Shown: in pieces, positions 29,014 to 39,231 of the stretch
Numbering within the stretch: the stretch's first letter is position 1
How the letters are laid out: each line of letters begins with the position of its first letter
Source of the DNA: a virus
Virus record (IMG/VR): IMGVR_UViG_3300027985_000872
Coordinates: 1 to 64,000 of that record
Strand: one strand, 5' to 3'
DNA length: 64,000 nucleotides
Position numbers and translations under genes: made by a program
Notes under the pieces: generated by a model
What the model was told of the DNA's origin: nothing
Database searches by the model: none
Seen by the model: only the letters and a program-made list of their open reading frames with translations

Positions 29014-31076
29014 TGAATAGTTATATGTTCATACCACTCACTGCACCAACTAATATCATTAGATACAGCTAAACTAGTAATTCTTATAAGATAAGATTGA
29101 TTTTTAGCTAAAACAAATTCTCTTTCTCTTTGAAGAAAACCTCCAAATCTATTACCACCGGCTAAGTATCCAGAAGCTCTAGTGCCATCACTAGTTATAG
29201 TTGTAGGATCTTTTATTACAGTTGTTAAAGAGGTTTTTATGCTCTCTCTATTGTTATTTCTTGGAGTGAGTGCTGTGCCACCTGTTACACCAGCTGTCCC
29301 TTCAAATAATTCAATTGTAGCCCCTGAAGAAGAAGAAACCCCTAATGTTAAATGAATATTTGGGCCTGTAGCTGGTGTAGTCATTACAAATTCAATAATA
29401 GCTCCAGAAGCTTGATTAAGGGCGTAATCACAAATATTATAATGATCTCCATTGTGAATTTCATGGTGCTCTTGATTAATAGTAGTTAGATTCATAGTCA
29501 TGAAATCAATACCTTCATTACCTGCAACATAATTTAAACCACTTATTAAATTACCTTCATTCCCTAATGAATCAAAATTTGTGACATTTAATTGCGTATT
29601 TCCATTAGAAGAAATGGTGTTTTCTAGTTCTTCTAAGGACATTTTAAAATTTCCAGAAGCAGTAGCTTGAAAATCTGCTACTGTACCATCTGGTTTTAAA
29701 CCTTGAATTCTTGAAGTTGTTGGGAGACTTCTTTTAATACCTAAATAACTAATAGTAACAGGATTTACTGTATGAAATTCTAACTTAACACCAGAAATAA
29801 TAGTGGGAGAGAAATTCGCAAGTAAGGCTGTTTTTGGTGTGCCATCCCCTGATTCATCATATAATAAGATATAACCAACACCATGAGTATATCCATAAAT
29901 TTTAGCATTAGAAAAGGTTCCTACTCCCATTGTAGTTACAACACCAATTAAACTAGTTTCCATTGGTCTATTAAACCTAATTTCAATTACTTTAGGATTA
30001 TTTGCAGTATTATCTACCATATTAGTAAACTGTCTACCAATAAGATCTGGTAAACTACCTGTAAAATTTCCTACATTACTATTAACTAAATCCAAATCTC
30101 TCCTATAAGTAAGACTATCATCAACAGGAAGAGGGTTTTGAATTCCGACATTCTCTAGAGTAAATTCATCATAAATACCTGTCTTTAAAACAGAAGTATT
30201 TAAAGTAGTGTCGTCTTCAATAGTTACATTATCACCAATTTTATGTGTTGAAGGTTTAGAATTTGTCTTCTTTACAACGGTGTGTAGATCGAAAACAGTT
30301 TGATCTGCTCCACCATTGTAATAAGAAATTCTCATATACCTCTTATAAGGTTGAATCGAAAAAGTTTTTTCTGTGTTGGCGGGTATTTGAAAACAATCTC
30401 CTGATCTCCAAGTTATTCCATCGCTGCTAAATTCCGTACATAAACTTATAGGGCTCGCACCTGCAACATCAGAAAAAACAGTAACAAAAATTAAAGCATA
30501 GTCTAAAGTATCTGTAGCTGTACCAATAAAGTATGCTCCTGCAGCTAAAGGTGTACTAGAACTATTATTTTCATCTACTCGTCCATCTAAAACTACCTTC
30601 AATTGATTTCTATCATTTACTTCAATTTCATTGCCATTTGAGCTTTTAATATTAACATGTATAGTATTGTCTTCATCGTATTTAACACCATACTTATCAA
30701 CAAGTATTGTTCGTCTAGCAATCACTGGCTCTTCTTCATACGTTATTCGTTCAATCTCTTGTTCTGGGATTAATGGACGGCGTTGTTCTATTGCTTCTAT
30801 TGTTGATCCATCAGTTACAGTAAAAGCACTTACATCTACTCTATCACCTATTCCCTTTTTAGGATCACCTAGGTGAATTTCAGAACCACCGATTATCCTT
30901 TTAATACGAAGATAAGTGTTATTAATAGATGGATTAGTAGATTTTAATATAATATCTTGACCGACACGAAAAAGTGCTGATTCTGCTACAGTTACAACAC
31001 CGTTAGCCGTTCCATTTGTTGTAATTGCTACAGGACTAACAGTTAGTAGTCTTTTTTCTGTTATCTGTGGTAACAT
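29010..31076 (-). CDS. Large virion protein (tail/head fibre- or baseplate-like)
   Basis: 688 residues, beta-rich throughout with Thr/Asn/Ser/Gly, typical of fibres and decoration proteins. The last about 160 residues (EHHEIHNGDHYNI ... TPRNNNRES ... GGFLQRE-REFVLAKNQSYLIRIT ... SEWYEHITIH) match a recurring phage C-terminal domain of virion appendages that I have seen in capsid fibre proteins. Host-attachment is a reasonable inference. No transmembrane segments or catalytic motifs. Confidence 0.65.
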   Translation of the reverse strand: MLPQITEKRLLTVSPVAITTNGTANGVVTVAESALFRVGQDIILKSTNPSINNTYLRIKRIIGGSEIHLGDPKKGIGDRVDVSAFTVTDGSTIEAIEQRRPLIPEQEIERITYEEEPVIARRTILVDKYGVKYDEDNTIHVNIKSSNGNEIEVNDRNQLKVVLDGRVDENNSSSTPLAAGAYFIGTATDTLDYALIFVTVFSDVAGASPISLCTEFSSDGITWRSGDCFQIPANTEKTFSIQPYKRYMRISYYNGGADQTVFDLHTVVKKTNSKPSTHKIGDNVTIEDDTTLNTSVLKTGIYDEFTLENVGIQNPLPVDDSLTYRRDLDLVNSNVGNFTGSLPDLIGRQFTNMVDNTANNPKVIEIRFNRPMETSLIGVVTTMGVGTFSNAKIYGYTHGVGYILLYDESGDGTPKTALLANFSPTIISGVKLEFHTVNPVTISYLGIKRSLPTTSRIQGLKPDGTVADFQATASGNFKMSLEELENTISSNGNTQLNVTNFDSLGNEGNLISGLNYVAGNEGIDFMTMNLTTINQEHHEIHNGDHYNICDYALNQASGAIIEFVMTTPATGPNIHLTLGVSSSSGATIELFEGTAGVTGGTALTPRNNNRESIKTSLTTVIKDPTTITSDGTRASGYLAGGNRFGGFLQREREFVLAKNQSYLIRITSLAVSNDISWCSEWYEHITIH

Positions 31077-31133
31077 GTTTTCATCCTTATCCTTACATCT
31101 ACACCCTTTGTATAGATATTATATAAAAAGCTT

Positions 31134-31577
31134 CTATCTTAACATTTCTTTACTTAATTCTGCAGATTCTTTGTCATACCTATCTCTTTCTGCCTTAGTT
31201 AACCTATCTCTAAAGGATTCTCCGGTGCCCCACTCAACAGGTTCACTATCACCTACTTTAGTTTGAGCTCCAGTAAAAAAAATATTAAAAAAGTTATCCC
31301 ATTGTTTTTCAACTTCATCCCATTCTGCATCTGTCTTATTTAATTCAGGATAGATTTGCTTTAGTCTATTCTCAAATTCTTCTTTAGTTGCAGATTTAAC
31401 ACCTAGTTGTCTGAAGCCGTCTAGGATAAATTCGACATCCTTCCTTAGATCTTCTTCTGTAATGTGTTCTCCACCCTTATGACAATCTTTATTTACCGGT
31501 TTAGATAATGGATCTTCTTGTTCTCCAACTCGTCCTTCATATAAGTCTGTCCAATCAAGTTCTCCAACTTTCGCCAT
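31134..31577 (-). CDS. Hypothetical structural-region protein
   Basis: 147 residues, acidic, with DLRKDVEFILDGFRQLG and WDEVEKQWDNFFNIFF. Lies between the fibre-like and the scaffold-like proteins, four bases from the latter. Possibly a head-tail completion factor, but nothing in the sequence proves it. Confidence 0.55.
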   Translation of the reverse strand: MAKVGELDWTDLYEGRVGEQEDPLSKPVNKDCHKGGEHITEEDLRKDVEFILDGFRQLGVKSATKEEFENRLKQIYPELNKTDAEWDEVEKQWDNFFNIFFTGAQTKVGDSEPVEWGTGESFRDRLTKAERDRYDKESAELSKEMLR

Positions 31578-31580
31578 ATC

Positions 31581-33002
31581 TTACTCATCTTTTTTATCTG
31601 CCTTATTTTCCATGGCAGTAAGTCTAGTATAATAATCTTTCAATTCATCAAGATGATCTTCAGCTATATCTTTAAAGTAATATTTAAAGGGTTTAACTTT
31701 ACCAACCTTAACATCTTTTATTAATTTCTTTAGTGTGTCACTGTGTTCAGCTTCAATTTTGATTCCTAATTTAAGTTCTTTACTATCTTGAGATTTCTTA
31801 ATTTCTTCAGAAGAGGTCTCTGCTTCTTTTTGAGCCGCTTTATCTTTCAATTGTTGCAATTTTATCTTCAACTTTAAGTCAGCTTCTTTTTTCTTATTCT
31901 CAAGTTCTAATTCTTTCTCTTTAATCATGAATTGTAGCTCAATATCTTGTTTATTTTTTTGAGCCGTTAATTCTAGTTCTTTAAGTTTAGCGTCTATATC
32001 GAGCATTCTTTTCTTATGATCACGTTCCATTTCAGGATCATTAACTTCTATCTCTTTTTGCTTTAATTGCTGTTCAAGGTCTTTCATCCTCTGAGCATGC
32101 TCTTGTTCTAATTGATTCATCTTGAGTTTATGCTCGTGATCGGCATCACTTGAGCGTGTTTTATTGTCTCTATCCATTTGGGCAGCAGCACGTGAATCCT
32201 CTAATTTAGCATTACTAGCATCTATTTTAGATTGATCAACTGGATCAACTGTTGGTGCAGCATGAGCATGAACAACATGAGCTATCTCAGCATCCGAATA
32301 TCCGAGTTGTTGCATAATATCTTCTAATTCTTCATCTGTTAACTGTTCAGGCTGTATACCTTCTTGTTCTGCTATAGCAGCAACGTCTTCTGGTACATCG
32401 TCTTGATTACCCTCTTCTCCTTCGGATTCCATAACTTTAAGTTTAGAGTAATATTCAGGATCCTCAGCTAAGTGATCTTTTGCAATTTCTAATGCTTTAT
32501 CGGGGTCATTAGTATGTTCCATCTCAACTTCTTGACCCATTTTTATCTGTTCTGGATCAAACTCTGATGATTGTCTGCCATCGGCTAAACCACCTTCTAA
32601 CTGATCTACTTCTTTTTCTTGCCCTTCTTCTTGCGATCCTTCTCCATCCTCTCCCGCAAGACTTGCAAGTAGTTGATGTTCTTCGTCTGACAGTTCTTCA
32701 GGTTGTTCATTATCTTCTTGACTTTCTTGCTCGTCTTCATCTTCATCTCCTATAGACATAATTGCTTTATTGTGGTCGATTTCAGCTTTAAGTAAATTCC
32801 AAACTTCCTTAAGAGTCTTCTTTACTTTTTTCTTTTTTTTGCGCTCTAATTCATCTGCGTCTGCTTGTGCATCTTGATATGCAGCTTGTGCCTCTGCTTC
32901 CGCAGCTGGTTGAGGTTGTTTATCCAATGGTTCGCGACCCTCTTCGATTTCAACTTTACCGTCAGGGGTTACTTCTATAAATTTCTTTTCTATTTTACTC
33001 AT
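31581..33002 (-). CDS. Highly charged coiled-coil protein
   Basis: 473 residues. Acidic, Gln/Glu-rich low-complexity N half (to about 230), followed by a long Lys/Glu coiled coil (residues about 255-400), e.g. KEIEVNDPEMERDHKKRMLD. The C-terminus is basic. Could be a capsid-internal or tape-like assembly protein; no identifiable enzymatic domain. Confidence 0.6.
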   Translation of the reverse strand: MSKIEKKFIEVTPDGKVEIEEGREPLDKQPQPAAEAEAQAAYQDAQADADELERKKKKKVKKTLKEVWNLLKAEIDHNKAIMSIGDEDEDEQESQEDNEQPEELSDEEHQLLASLAGEDGEGSQEEGQEKEVDQLEGGLADGRQSSEFDPEQIKMGQEVEMEHTNDPDKALEIAKDHLAEDPEYYSKLKVMESEGEEGNQDDVPEDVAAIAEQEGIQPEQLTDEELEDIMQQLGYSDAEIAHVVHAHAAPTVDPVDQSKIDASNAKLEDSRAAAQMDRDNKTRSSDADHEHKLKMNQLEQEHAQRMKDLEQQLKQKEIEVNDPEMERDHKKRMLDIDAKLKELELTAQKNKQDIELQFMIKEKELELENKKKEADLKLKIKLQQLKDKAAQKEAETSSEEIKKSQDSKELKLGIKIEAEHSDTLKKLIKDVKVGKVKPFKYYFKDIAEDHLDELKDYYTRLTAMENKADKKDE

Positions 33003-33003
33003 G

Positions 33004-33828
33004 TTACACCCAATCTACTAGTAGTCCTCTTTGATAGTATGTTTTTACAGCACTTTTTTGATCAGCAATTATCTTCTCAAGATCCTTCAATCTAGATTGT
33101 AAAAACTGTGGTCCAGCTGTCCCTGTTGATTGCGATACACCATCAATAGAGATACCAACAGAATTAATGGGAAAAATAACTGGTCCTAGAATAGACAGCA
33201 TCTTAAAAGCTGCTATATTTTCAATTAAACCAGATAGTGCTGCTGGAACTTTATTTTCTTCAAAACCACATGTATATTTTACCCTAATTCCACCTGGGAA
33301 ATCAGTGACTCCCATGGTTCTCAATGCATGATATTGAACACCTGAAAATGCACTTAATAGAAAACCACTAAAACTAGTACCGTATGCTGGTACTAACTGT
33401 AATACTCCTTCTTGCGGCATAACATGTATAAACTCTCTTGGAAAGTCTACAATCTTTGTGTCATCATCATTACTAAAAGTAAGTTGAAGTTCTTCAACTT
33501 GCAGAACGTTCGGATGGTTTAGTTTTAAATAAGCATATGAGTGTATAAACATCTCTTTATTATAATCATATCTCTCTGTAAAAGTAACGGGATTGATATA
33601 GAGATCTAATTCATGTTCAACATCTGATATAGCTTGATCTATATATCTCTGTAAAGTATCATCACTAATCGTATCGTTAGTTAATGCAGAGCGTAATGGA
33701 ATACCAAATAATGCCCCAGATTTTAATATCTCTGGGGTAGGTAATGATGAATATCTCTCTACACCACCCTCTTGATCAGTAGACCAAACTGGAAATAACT
33801 CTCTCTTAGGCGTTTTACTGATTGCCAT
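33004..33828 (-). CDS. Head-tail connector/neck protein (inferred)
   Basis: 274 residues. Pattern of an adaptor-type neck protein: TNDTISDDTLQRYIDQAISD early, GGIRVKYTCGFEENKVPAAL near the end, and helical terminus. The IxxAxxxVExxLDLxINP core and the (G)IRVxYxxGF motif recur in phage head-tail adaptor and baseplate-region proteins. Overlaps the next gene by 14 bases. Confidence 0.6.
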   Translation of the reverse strand: MAISKTPKRELFPVWSTDQEGGVERYSSLPTPEILKSGALFGIPLRSALTNDTISDDTLQRYIDQAISDVEHELDLYINPVTFTERYDYNKEMFIHSYAYLKLNHPNVLQVEELQLTFSNDDDTKIVDFPREFIHVMPQEGVLQLVPAYGTSFSGFLLSAFSGVQYHALRTMGVTDFPGGIRVKYTCGFEENKVPAALSGLIENIAAFKMLSILGPVIFPINSVGISIDGVSQSTGTAGPQFLQSRLKDLEKIIADQKSAVKTYYQRGLLVDWV

Positions 33829-35113
33829 TGTTGGTTCCTTTAATATTAGGTTTTCTTATAACACCTAAATGTTTAGCTGCATTATCTACGTTTTTTAATC
33901 TTTTTTGTGCGTCTTCCGGTAAATGCTGAGATAATTTATCGCGTAGGCTCTTTACATACTCAGGATTAGCTTCTGCAAAACTAGCTGCAGGATCTTTAAT
34001 TGTGGATGAGCTATAACCAGCATCTGTCTTAAGACCGCCAACATGTTGAGCTGCCTCTTGAGAACTCATGCCGCCTTCTCCCATACCGGCAGTCATGATA
34101 TCCTTTAACTTATCTTCGATATGTTGTTTACGAGATTCAATTGCTTTAACATGGGCTTCGCTACCTTTACTAGCGGTAGCTGTTAATTGCTCTCTATGTT
34201 CTGGATTCTGTTCATGATATTGTTTTTTCCATTCACGCTCAGCGCTATATCTCTCACGTGGAGACATGGCTTTTACTTCATCAGAGTTTCTCCAATCTTT
34301 CAATGCAGAACTATAATCTCCCATTGCTGTTTCATGTGCTTTAAGTGTTTTACCTTTAGCGTACTTTATAGGATTCTTCTCTGCTTCTGCCCTATGATAA
34401 GAAACTTTACGAGCATTACTTAACCAAGGTCCAGTTAAACCTTTTAATTCTTCCATCATTTTTGGTGATATATCTGATGGTCTAACTCTATGTGTTAATG
34501 CCTGTTCAAAAGTCTCTGGTCCACGATGAGCATTAGCTAATCTTTCTGCTTCTCTAGGAGAATATCCTTGTTGCTGAAACTCTTCCATCATTTTTTCTTG
34601 TTTAGGGGTATAGTTTCCATGAGGTGACCAATCGGTGTAACCACTAGATGAGACCTCTTTTTTCTTTTGTGGTGCTGATTCTTTCTCTGATACTTGTACT
34701 GGTTTTTGTACTGATTCAGGTTCAGAGACGGCCGTTTCAGATTCATAGGGTTGCTCTTGATCTATCTGTTCGTATTCAGTTGGTGCTTCTTGTGCGTAAG
34801 CAGCATCTTCATCTCCCATATCGTTCTCTGGTTCATACGGGTTATCGAATAATTCATCACCTTCACCACCATATCCATCATCTTCTTGATAACCACCGTA
34901 TAAAGAATCTGCCTCATCCATATCTATATAGTCATCATCACTAAAATTAGGGTCATTGTCGCGCAACCATCTTTCTGCATCATCATCTACAGTTTTAGAA
35001 AGACGATCGTATATACCAGTAAGTATATCTGGGTTATCAGCTAAAAAATCCTTATTCTTTTCAATAATATTTTTTATCTCAATTAGGCTTTTTGCAATTC
35101 TTTCTTCTATCAT
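33815..35113 (-). CDS. Acidic structural-region protein
   Basis: 432 residues. Acidic, Asp/Glu/Tyr-rich residues 40-150 followed by a Lys/Glu/Gln helical domain. No known domain. Repetition of NVDNAAKHLG-type helix at the C-terminus. Coupled by overlap on both sides, so it probably belongs to the same neck or portal-interior set. Confidence 0.55.
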   Translation of the reverse strand: MIEERIAKSLIEIKNIIEKNKDFLADNPDILTGIYDRLSKTVDDDAERWLRDNDPNFSDDDYIDMDEADSLYGGYQEDDGYGGEGDELFDNPYEPENDMGDEDAAYAQEAPTEYEQIDQEQPYESETAVSEPESVQKPVQVSEKESAPQKKKEVSSSGYTDWSPHGNYTPKQEKMMEEFQQQGYSPREAERLANAHRGPETFEQALTHRVRPSDISPKMMEELKGLTGPWLSNARKVSYHRAEAEKNPIKYAKGKTLKAHETAMGDYSSALKDWRNSDEVKAMSPRERYSAEREWKKQYHEQNPEHREQLTATASKGSEAHVKAIESRKQHIEDKLKDIMTAGMGEGGMSSQEAAQHVGGLKTDAGYSSSTIKDPAASFAEANPEYVKSLRDKLSQHLPEDAQKRLKNVDNAAKHLGVIRKPNIKGTNNGNQ

Positions 35114-36144
35114 ACTAGCCCTCTTTCTTTTAATCTTGCCATTAGATCTGCAGGAATAGCCTTTTCATCGATGCCAGATAGATCAAGCTTATCATTTTTA
35201 GATTGTGCTGGTTTCTCTACAACAGTAGGTTCAGAAGTTAGTTTCTTTTGTGGCTCTTCTAGACTTAAAGGATTTTCAACTGCCGCATGTATTGGTTCAC
35301 TAGGATTGATGCCGCGTGCTGCATAAGCTTCTGGATCTTTATTTTGTAACGCTTCGTGTTTATCAAAATAAGCATCCATATGTCCTTCTTCATCATGGTA
35401 TTTATCAACCGAATCTAAGTATTTATTATAATTTTCCTCATTAAAGTCTTTAGGTGCTTTTTTATAATGCGACATAATTGGGTGATTATCTAATGGATGT
35501 GATTCAAAGGTGTTAGTTGTATCATCATGATCACCTATATGAAGATACTTACCGTTAACTTTTATTTGTTCAAGTGGATATGCCCCATTATGTCCATGAA
35601 CAGAAATTTCCTTTCTATGACTATCATGTGGTGCTTGTTGCAACCATGAATAATCACTAGTAAGACCACCGCGAGACCAACCTTTGGTATTTGTAGAGAA
35701 TTTACCGGCAGCATTCTTGTTTTGATAATGATTTCTTTCCCATGGTTTTGGATCCACAGCTTCTACTTTCAAAGAACCATTTGTATGATCAACGCCACCA
35801 TCATCAGTGAGTTTATTGATCATATGCATATACTTAAATATCTGATCAGCGTGTTTATTTGCTACTTTATTATTCTTGTTATTTAAAGCGGATTTGTATT
35901 GTGTGGCATGATGGCTCAAAGCATCTCTTATCATATCTGGATGAAGATCTGGATCCATTTCTGAACCAAAATGTTGAACTGCAAAATTAGCATTACGTTG
36001 CTGAGATGCTCTGGCCATTTTCTCTAATGACTCAATTATATTTTCTAATAAAAAATCTTCTCTAGCATACTTAATTAGAATTTGAAGATGTGGATCACCT
36101 TCTGCTTTCTTAATGAGTAGCTCCTTGAATTTATCAAGTTTCAT
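35110..36144 (-). CDS. His-rich hypothetical structural-region protein
   Basis: 344 residues, SD AAGGAGTAGTC. Contains many His-rich motifs (SHHATQYKS, DPDLHPDMIRDALS) and GDHDD, and ends DLMARLKERGLV. No family recognised. Overlaps the next gene by four bases. Confidence 0.55.
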   Translation of the reverse strand: MKLDKFKELLIKKAEGDPHLQILIKYAREDFLLENIIESLEKMARASQQRNANFAVQHFGSEMDPDLHPDMIRDALSHHATQYKSALNNKNNKVANKHADQIFKYMHMINKLTDDGGVDHTNGSLKVEAVDPKPWERNHYQNKNAAGKFSTNTKGWSRGGLTSDYSWLQQAPHDSHRKEISVHGHNGAYPLEQIKVNGKYLHIGDHDDTTNTFESHPLDNHPIMSHYKKAPKDFNEENYNKYLDSVDKYHDEEGHMDAYFDKHEALQNKDPEAYAARGINPSEPIHAAVENPLSLEEPQKKLTSEPTVVEKPAQSKNDKLDLSGIDEKAIPADLMARLKERGLV

Positions 36145-36153
36145 GACTACTCC

Positions 36154-36492
36154 TTAAACAGCAATTACCTCTACAGAGGGTGTTACTAATGCAGCTGAAC
36201 TTCTAATATAATCATCAGTTGCAAATACATAATGTGTTCCAACAGGAAGATAGACAGAAATTTCACTTACAGCACCAGTTGGAGCAGCAACACTTGAAGC
36301 GCCAAATGCAATATATCCGGCTGTTGTAACAACTATTCTAATTATATTACCTTTACCAACCTCTCTGGCTGTAGTAATAGCTGGATCGATGTGTGTTCCA
36401 GGAAAGTGAATTCCATCAACTGATTGAGCAATATCTACGATATTTTTTGTCAGGAAACGTCTGATATTGTTTGGTTTGAATGATACGGCCAT
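36154..36492 (-). CDS. Small virion protein, beta-rich
   Basis: 112 residues. MAVSFKPNNIRRFLTKNIVD then a beta-rich, Gly/Ala/Val domain ending PSVEVIAV. Fits a small head or tail surface protein. Its own TGGTATAATA promoter lies 32 bases upstream. Confidence 0.6.
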   Translation of the reverse strand: MAVSFKPNNIRRFLTKNIVDIAQSVDGIHFPGTHIDPAITTAREVGKGNIIRIVVTTAGYIAFGASSVAAPTGAVSEISVYLPVGTHYVFATDDYIRSSAALVTPSVEVIAV

Positions 36493-36523
36493 AAATACTC
36501 CTATAGTTATATAAAGCTATAAG

Positions 36524-36533
36524 TATTATACCA
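36524..36533 (-). promoter_or_regulatory. TGGTATAATA extended -10 motif before the 36154-36492 gene
   Basis: Minus-strand TGGTATAATA about 32 bases upstream of ATG 36492, just after the stop of the upstream nuclease gene. Confidence 0.68.
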
Positions 36534-36564
36534 TGGTTTTAACTCAACCGACACTTAATATCGG

Positions 36565-38205
36565 TTATAATCTCCATTGACCGTTAATTACGTTAATTAA
36601 TTGTCTAGAACCGTTAGGGTATAAAAGACAAGCTGTATGCATCCAACTAGAAGCGCCTCTATTATATTCTAATTTTAAATATGTAGATGTACCTACACAC
36701 CAAGCACCTCTCAATATTTGAGGTGAATGAGAGTGGCCAAAAACACATTGACCATAGGCTTTTTCCATAGTGCGAATCGAACCACGTGCTCCATTAGCGC
36801 CTAAGTCACCGTGTGCCCCAAGAAAAACTCTAGCTATACTAAAATTATCATCACGTTTAAGCCAGCGAATTTTATCTGGTTTCTTTATGCCACCAACTAA
36901 CTCACAGGCTGCCCTCAATGGATCCTTTTTATCTAGGTATTCTAAAAATATTTTTGCTGCAAAACGAGCGTTCAAAGGGTCTTTTGGAAAATCACCCCTT
37001 TTTAAATATCTATCTAAGAATTCATCGTGGTTGCTTTTCACTATAACTAATTCATCGGTTAATGCACTTAACATATTGATATCATTAACAACACCTTTAG
37101 TTTCTTCTTCTAAATTCAATTCACCGGCTTCTGCTCTATTAGCTCTTAAGATGCAGTTATTATCTTCATGATGATTAATAGATAAATGATCAGCTAAATC
37201 ATGAACGACAATCTTATCTGGTTTTAACGTCTTAGCGATATCTTTCCAACAATCTGATACAACGGGATCTGTGGATCCTGAGTGCCAGTCTCCCAAAATG
37301 AATGCAGCTGGTGCATAATTTATAACAGTATCAGGAAAATATTGTTTACCGAGATCAACAAAATTTCCATCCTTATCTGCTTGTATTTGTCTAAAGTGAT
37401 ATACTTTATTATCAACGACTTCAACGATGATTGCTCCCATAACATGATCATGAGTTGCTATGACAGCAGTTCTTCTACTCATATACATTTCTGTGGTGTA
37501 ATCTGGAACTGTTATAGCGCCTGTGGTCATAACAGCATGTGTATGTTGATCATGTGTTGCCACATATTGCAATCTTTGTTTTGGTGAAGCATAAATAAAT
37601 CCACCATCTCTGTGCCCTATTCTATCCAATGACGTAATCGGGTCTATATGTTTAGCACTTAATTTAACTGTATTAAGATGAATATTTGAATTGAGACTAA
37701 CATCATCTACGACTAGACAATCTTGTATAGCTGGATCTACGAAAAAACCATCTTTATCATATGGTCTAGCAGGATCAGATGCTAGGAGTATTAGGAGTTT
37801 TGCGTCATTGATATTACAGTAGTTTTTTATACTAGCTAAAAAATTATTATCGGCAGGACAACCTGTTACAGCGGTAGTTACAACAAAACGTTTTGTATTT
37901 TTTATTTTAGTTCTAAGGGATGCTAATGCCCTAGGATTAAATATGGAATCGTCTAGAATGTGTTTAAATTTGTCTGGGAAACGTTTTCTGGCCGTTATCT
38001 TCAATCTACCGAGTGATCCATGATGATGAGCAACCATGTCTTTAGTTATTCCACTTGCATCTTTAAATTCTTGCATTGTAGGATAACCGCGTAGACTCTG
38101 ACATAGTGTAGCATACTTTTTAACAATTAATGCTTTTTTACTAATTGTCTTCTTTTTAGTAGTCTTCTTTTTAACTGTTTTCTTTTTAATTTGCTTCGTC
38201 ATCAT
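36565..38205 (-). CDS. T5 A1-like metallophosphoesterase/nuclease
   Basis: 546 residues from the ATGATG at 38205 (SD AGGAAG). Lys-rich start (MTKQIKKKTVKKK), then an HTH-like segment (YPTMQEFKDASGITKDMVAH). The catalytic half has ILGDWHSGS, VHDLADHLSINHHE, KSNHDEFLDRYL, GAHGD and VFGHSHSPQ, the metallophosphoesterase metal ligands. Length and motif order match the T5 A1 protein (about 556 residues), a Mn-dependent DNase that degrades host DNA. Position in a virion block is unlike T5, so an injected enzyme is one possibility. Confidence 0.75.
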   Translation of the reverse strand: MMTKQIKKKTVKKKTTKKKTISKKALIVKKYATLCQSLRGYPTMQEFKDASGITKDMVAHHHGSLGRLKITARKRFPDKFKHILDDSIFNPRALASLRTKIKNTKRFVVTTAVTGCPADNNFLASIKNYCNINDAKLLILLASDPARPYDKDGFFVDPAIQDCLVVDDVSLNSNIHLNTVKLSAKHIDPITSLDRIGHRDGGFIYASPKQRLQYVATHDQHTHAVMTTGAITVPDYTTEMYMSRRTAVIATHDHVMGAIIVEVVDNKVYHFRQIQADKDGNFVDLGKQYFPDTVINYAPAAFILGDWHSGSTDPVVSDCWKDIAKTLKPDKIVVHDLADHLSINHHEDNNCILRANRAEAGELNLEEETKGVVNDINMLSALTDELVIVKSNHDEFLDRYLKRGDFPKDPLNARFAAKIFLEYLDKKDPLRAACELVGGIKKPDKIRWLKRDDNFSIARVFLGAHGDLGANGARGSIRTMEKAYGQCVFGHSHSPQILRGAWCVGTSTYLKLEYNRGASSWMHTACLLYPNGSRQLINVINGQWRL

Positions 38206-38662
38206 CTTCTTCCTGTTTTCTTTTACGAGTTGTCCAACGATCATCTAAATGTGGACATTCTCGTTCAAACTCTATAAGCATAGCTATGTTAGCAATAGCA
38301 TGATCTAAGTGAGATAAACCTGATTCTGGATCAATATCCTCACCGTCCTGCCATGCCATCATGTGCCTTATAAGACATGCGTAAGGCACACTATAATTAA
38401 ACCCGCGTCTCCAATTATCTGAGTCATATTTGTTAGCTCCATAAGTTAATACTCTAGCTAAAGCATTTACTGCAGACACAGGAACTAGATCCATTCTCAA
38501 TTTACCGTGATTAAATCTTTGAGCTTTACCATCAACTTTATTAGAATTCTCTTGTACTTGTCCCCATTGATTAATTATATCAAAATCTGAGTTACCGCAT
38601 GTGCACGGTGCTGCTAGATCATTATTATATTCTTTACCGCACTTAATACAGCGAAACGTCAT
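38186..38662 (-). CDS. dATP/dGTP diphosphohydrolase-type (MazG-like, DUF5664) protein with zinc ribbon
   Basis: 158 residues. Cys-x-x-Cys, Cys-x-Cys at residues 5-23 form a zinc ribbon. The main domain has RFNHGKLRMDLVPVSAVNAL, then YGANKYDSDNWRRG, ACLIRHMMAWQDGEDID and SGLSHLDHAIANIAML, the signature of the DUF5664 dATP/dGTP pyrophosphohydrolase family. The conserved E/D and H positions coordinate Mg. Z-genome phages use relatives to eliminate dATP or dGTP, but no PurZ is visible here. Confidence 0.8.
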   Translation of the reverse strand: MTFRCIKCGKEYNNDLAAPCTCGNSDFDIINQWGQVQENSNKVDGKAQRFNHGKLRMDLVPVSAVNALARVLTYGANKYDSDNWRRGFNYSVPYACLIRHMMAWQDGEDIDPESGLSHLDHAIANIAMLIEFERECPHLDDRWTTRKRKQEEDDDEAN

Positions 38663-39150
38663 TATTTCCTCCTACCTATTAATAATTTTTGATACTTTCT
38701 TAATGGTTTTCTTTTTAAGTCTTTTGTTGTTGCAGCCTTTATAGGTGTTGTAATTACAAAAATATCATCGTCTAAAAGCGGATCACCATCCTTTCTACAT
38801 TCCTCTTTAAATTTCTCGTCTTCTACTAACGCATGAATATCTGCAGCAAAAATCTTCATTGCTTCTCTACCAAAATACATTTCCTTATCTCGCGCCAGAT
38901 AAAAATCCTGTGTGATGTTGATTTTAATTATGGATTGTAGATATGATGTTATTAATGCGATCTCAGATGGAGAAGCTATTGGACTAAAAGCTATATCAAC
39001 TACATTTGGTTTGGCACTTATTGCTAAAATAACATGTGCTAACCTATCTGATGACGATACGGCTATAGCCTTATCAGTAATAGGACATTCTATATAATTA
39101 AATTTATCGCATAGTTTCTTGACAATATTAGAAAGATCATTAGGTGTCAT
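38662..39150 (-). CDS. Hypothetical protein
   Basis: 162 residues sharing one base with the next gene. Alpha/beta N-terminus, Lys/Arg-rich C-terminus (KAATTKDLKRKPLRKYQKLL). SD AAGGAATAAT. Unknown; operon neighbours are the nucleotide enzyme and A1-like nuclease. Confidence 0.55.
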   Translation of the reverse strand: MTPNDLSNIVKKLCDKFNYIECPITDKAIAVSSSDRLAHVILAISAKPNVVDIAFSPIASPSEIALITSYLQSIIKINITQDFYLARDKEMYFGREAMKIFAADIHALVEDEKFKEECRKDGDPLLDDDIFVITTPIKAATTKDLKRKPLRKYQKLLIGRRK

Positions 39151-39231
39151 ATTATTCCTTTAACTTGAATTATATTACTCTGCGGAGATAGATATTACAT
39201 TTTATGTATCTATTATACTTCAATGAAAATC

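Noticed and set aside
31581-33002. Tape measure protein call for the long coiled-coil protein
   Set aside because: It has no hydrophobic segments, which tape measures have, and it lies next to neck-type genes, so only a descriptive call was kept.
36540-36565. AACCGA/TCGGTT hairpin after the A1-like gene
   Set aside because: Only a 6-bp stem with a 9-nt loop and no T tract on the minus strand; too weak to call a terminator.
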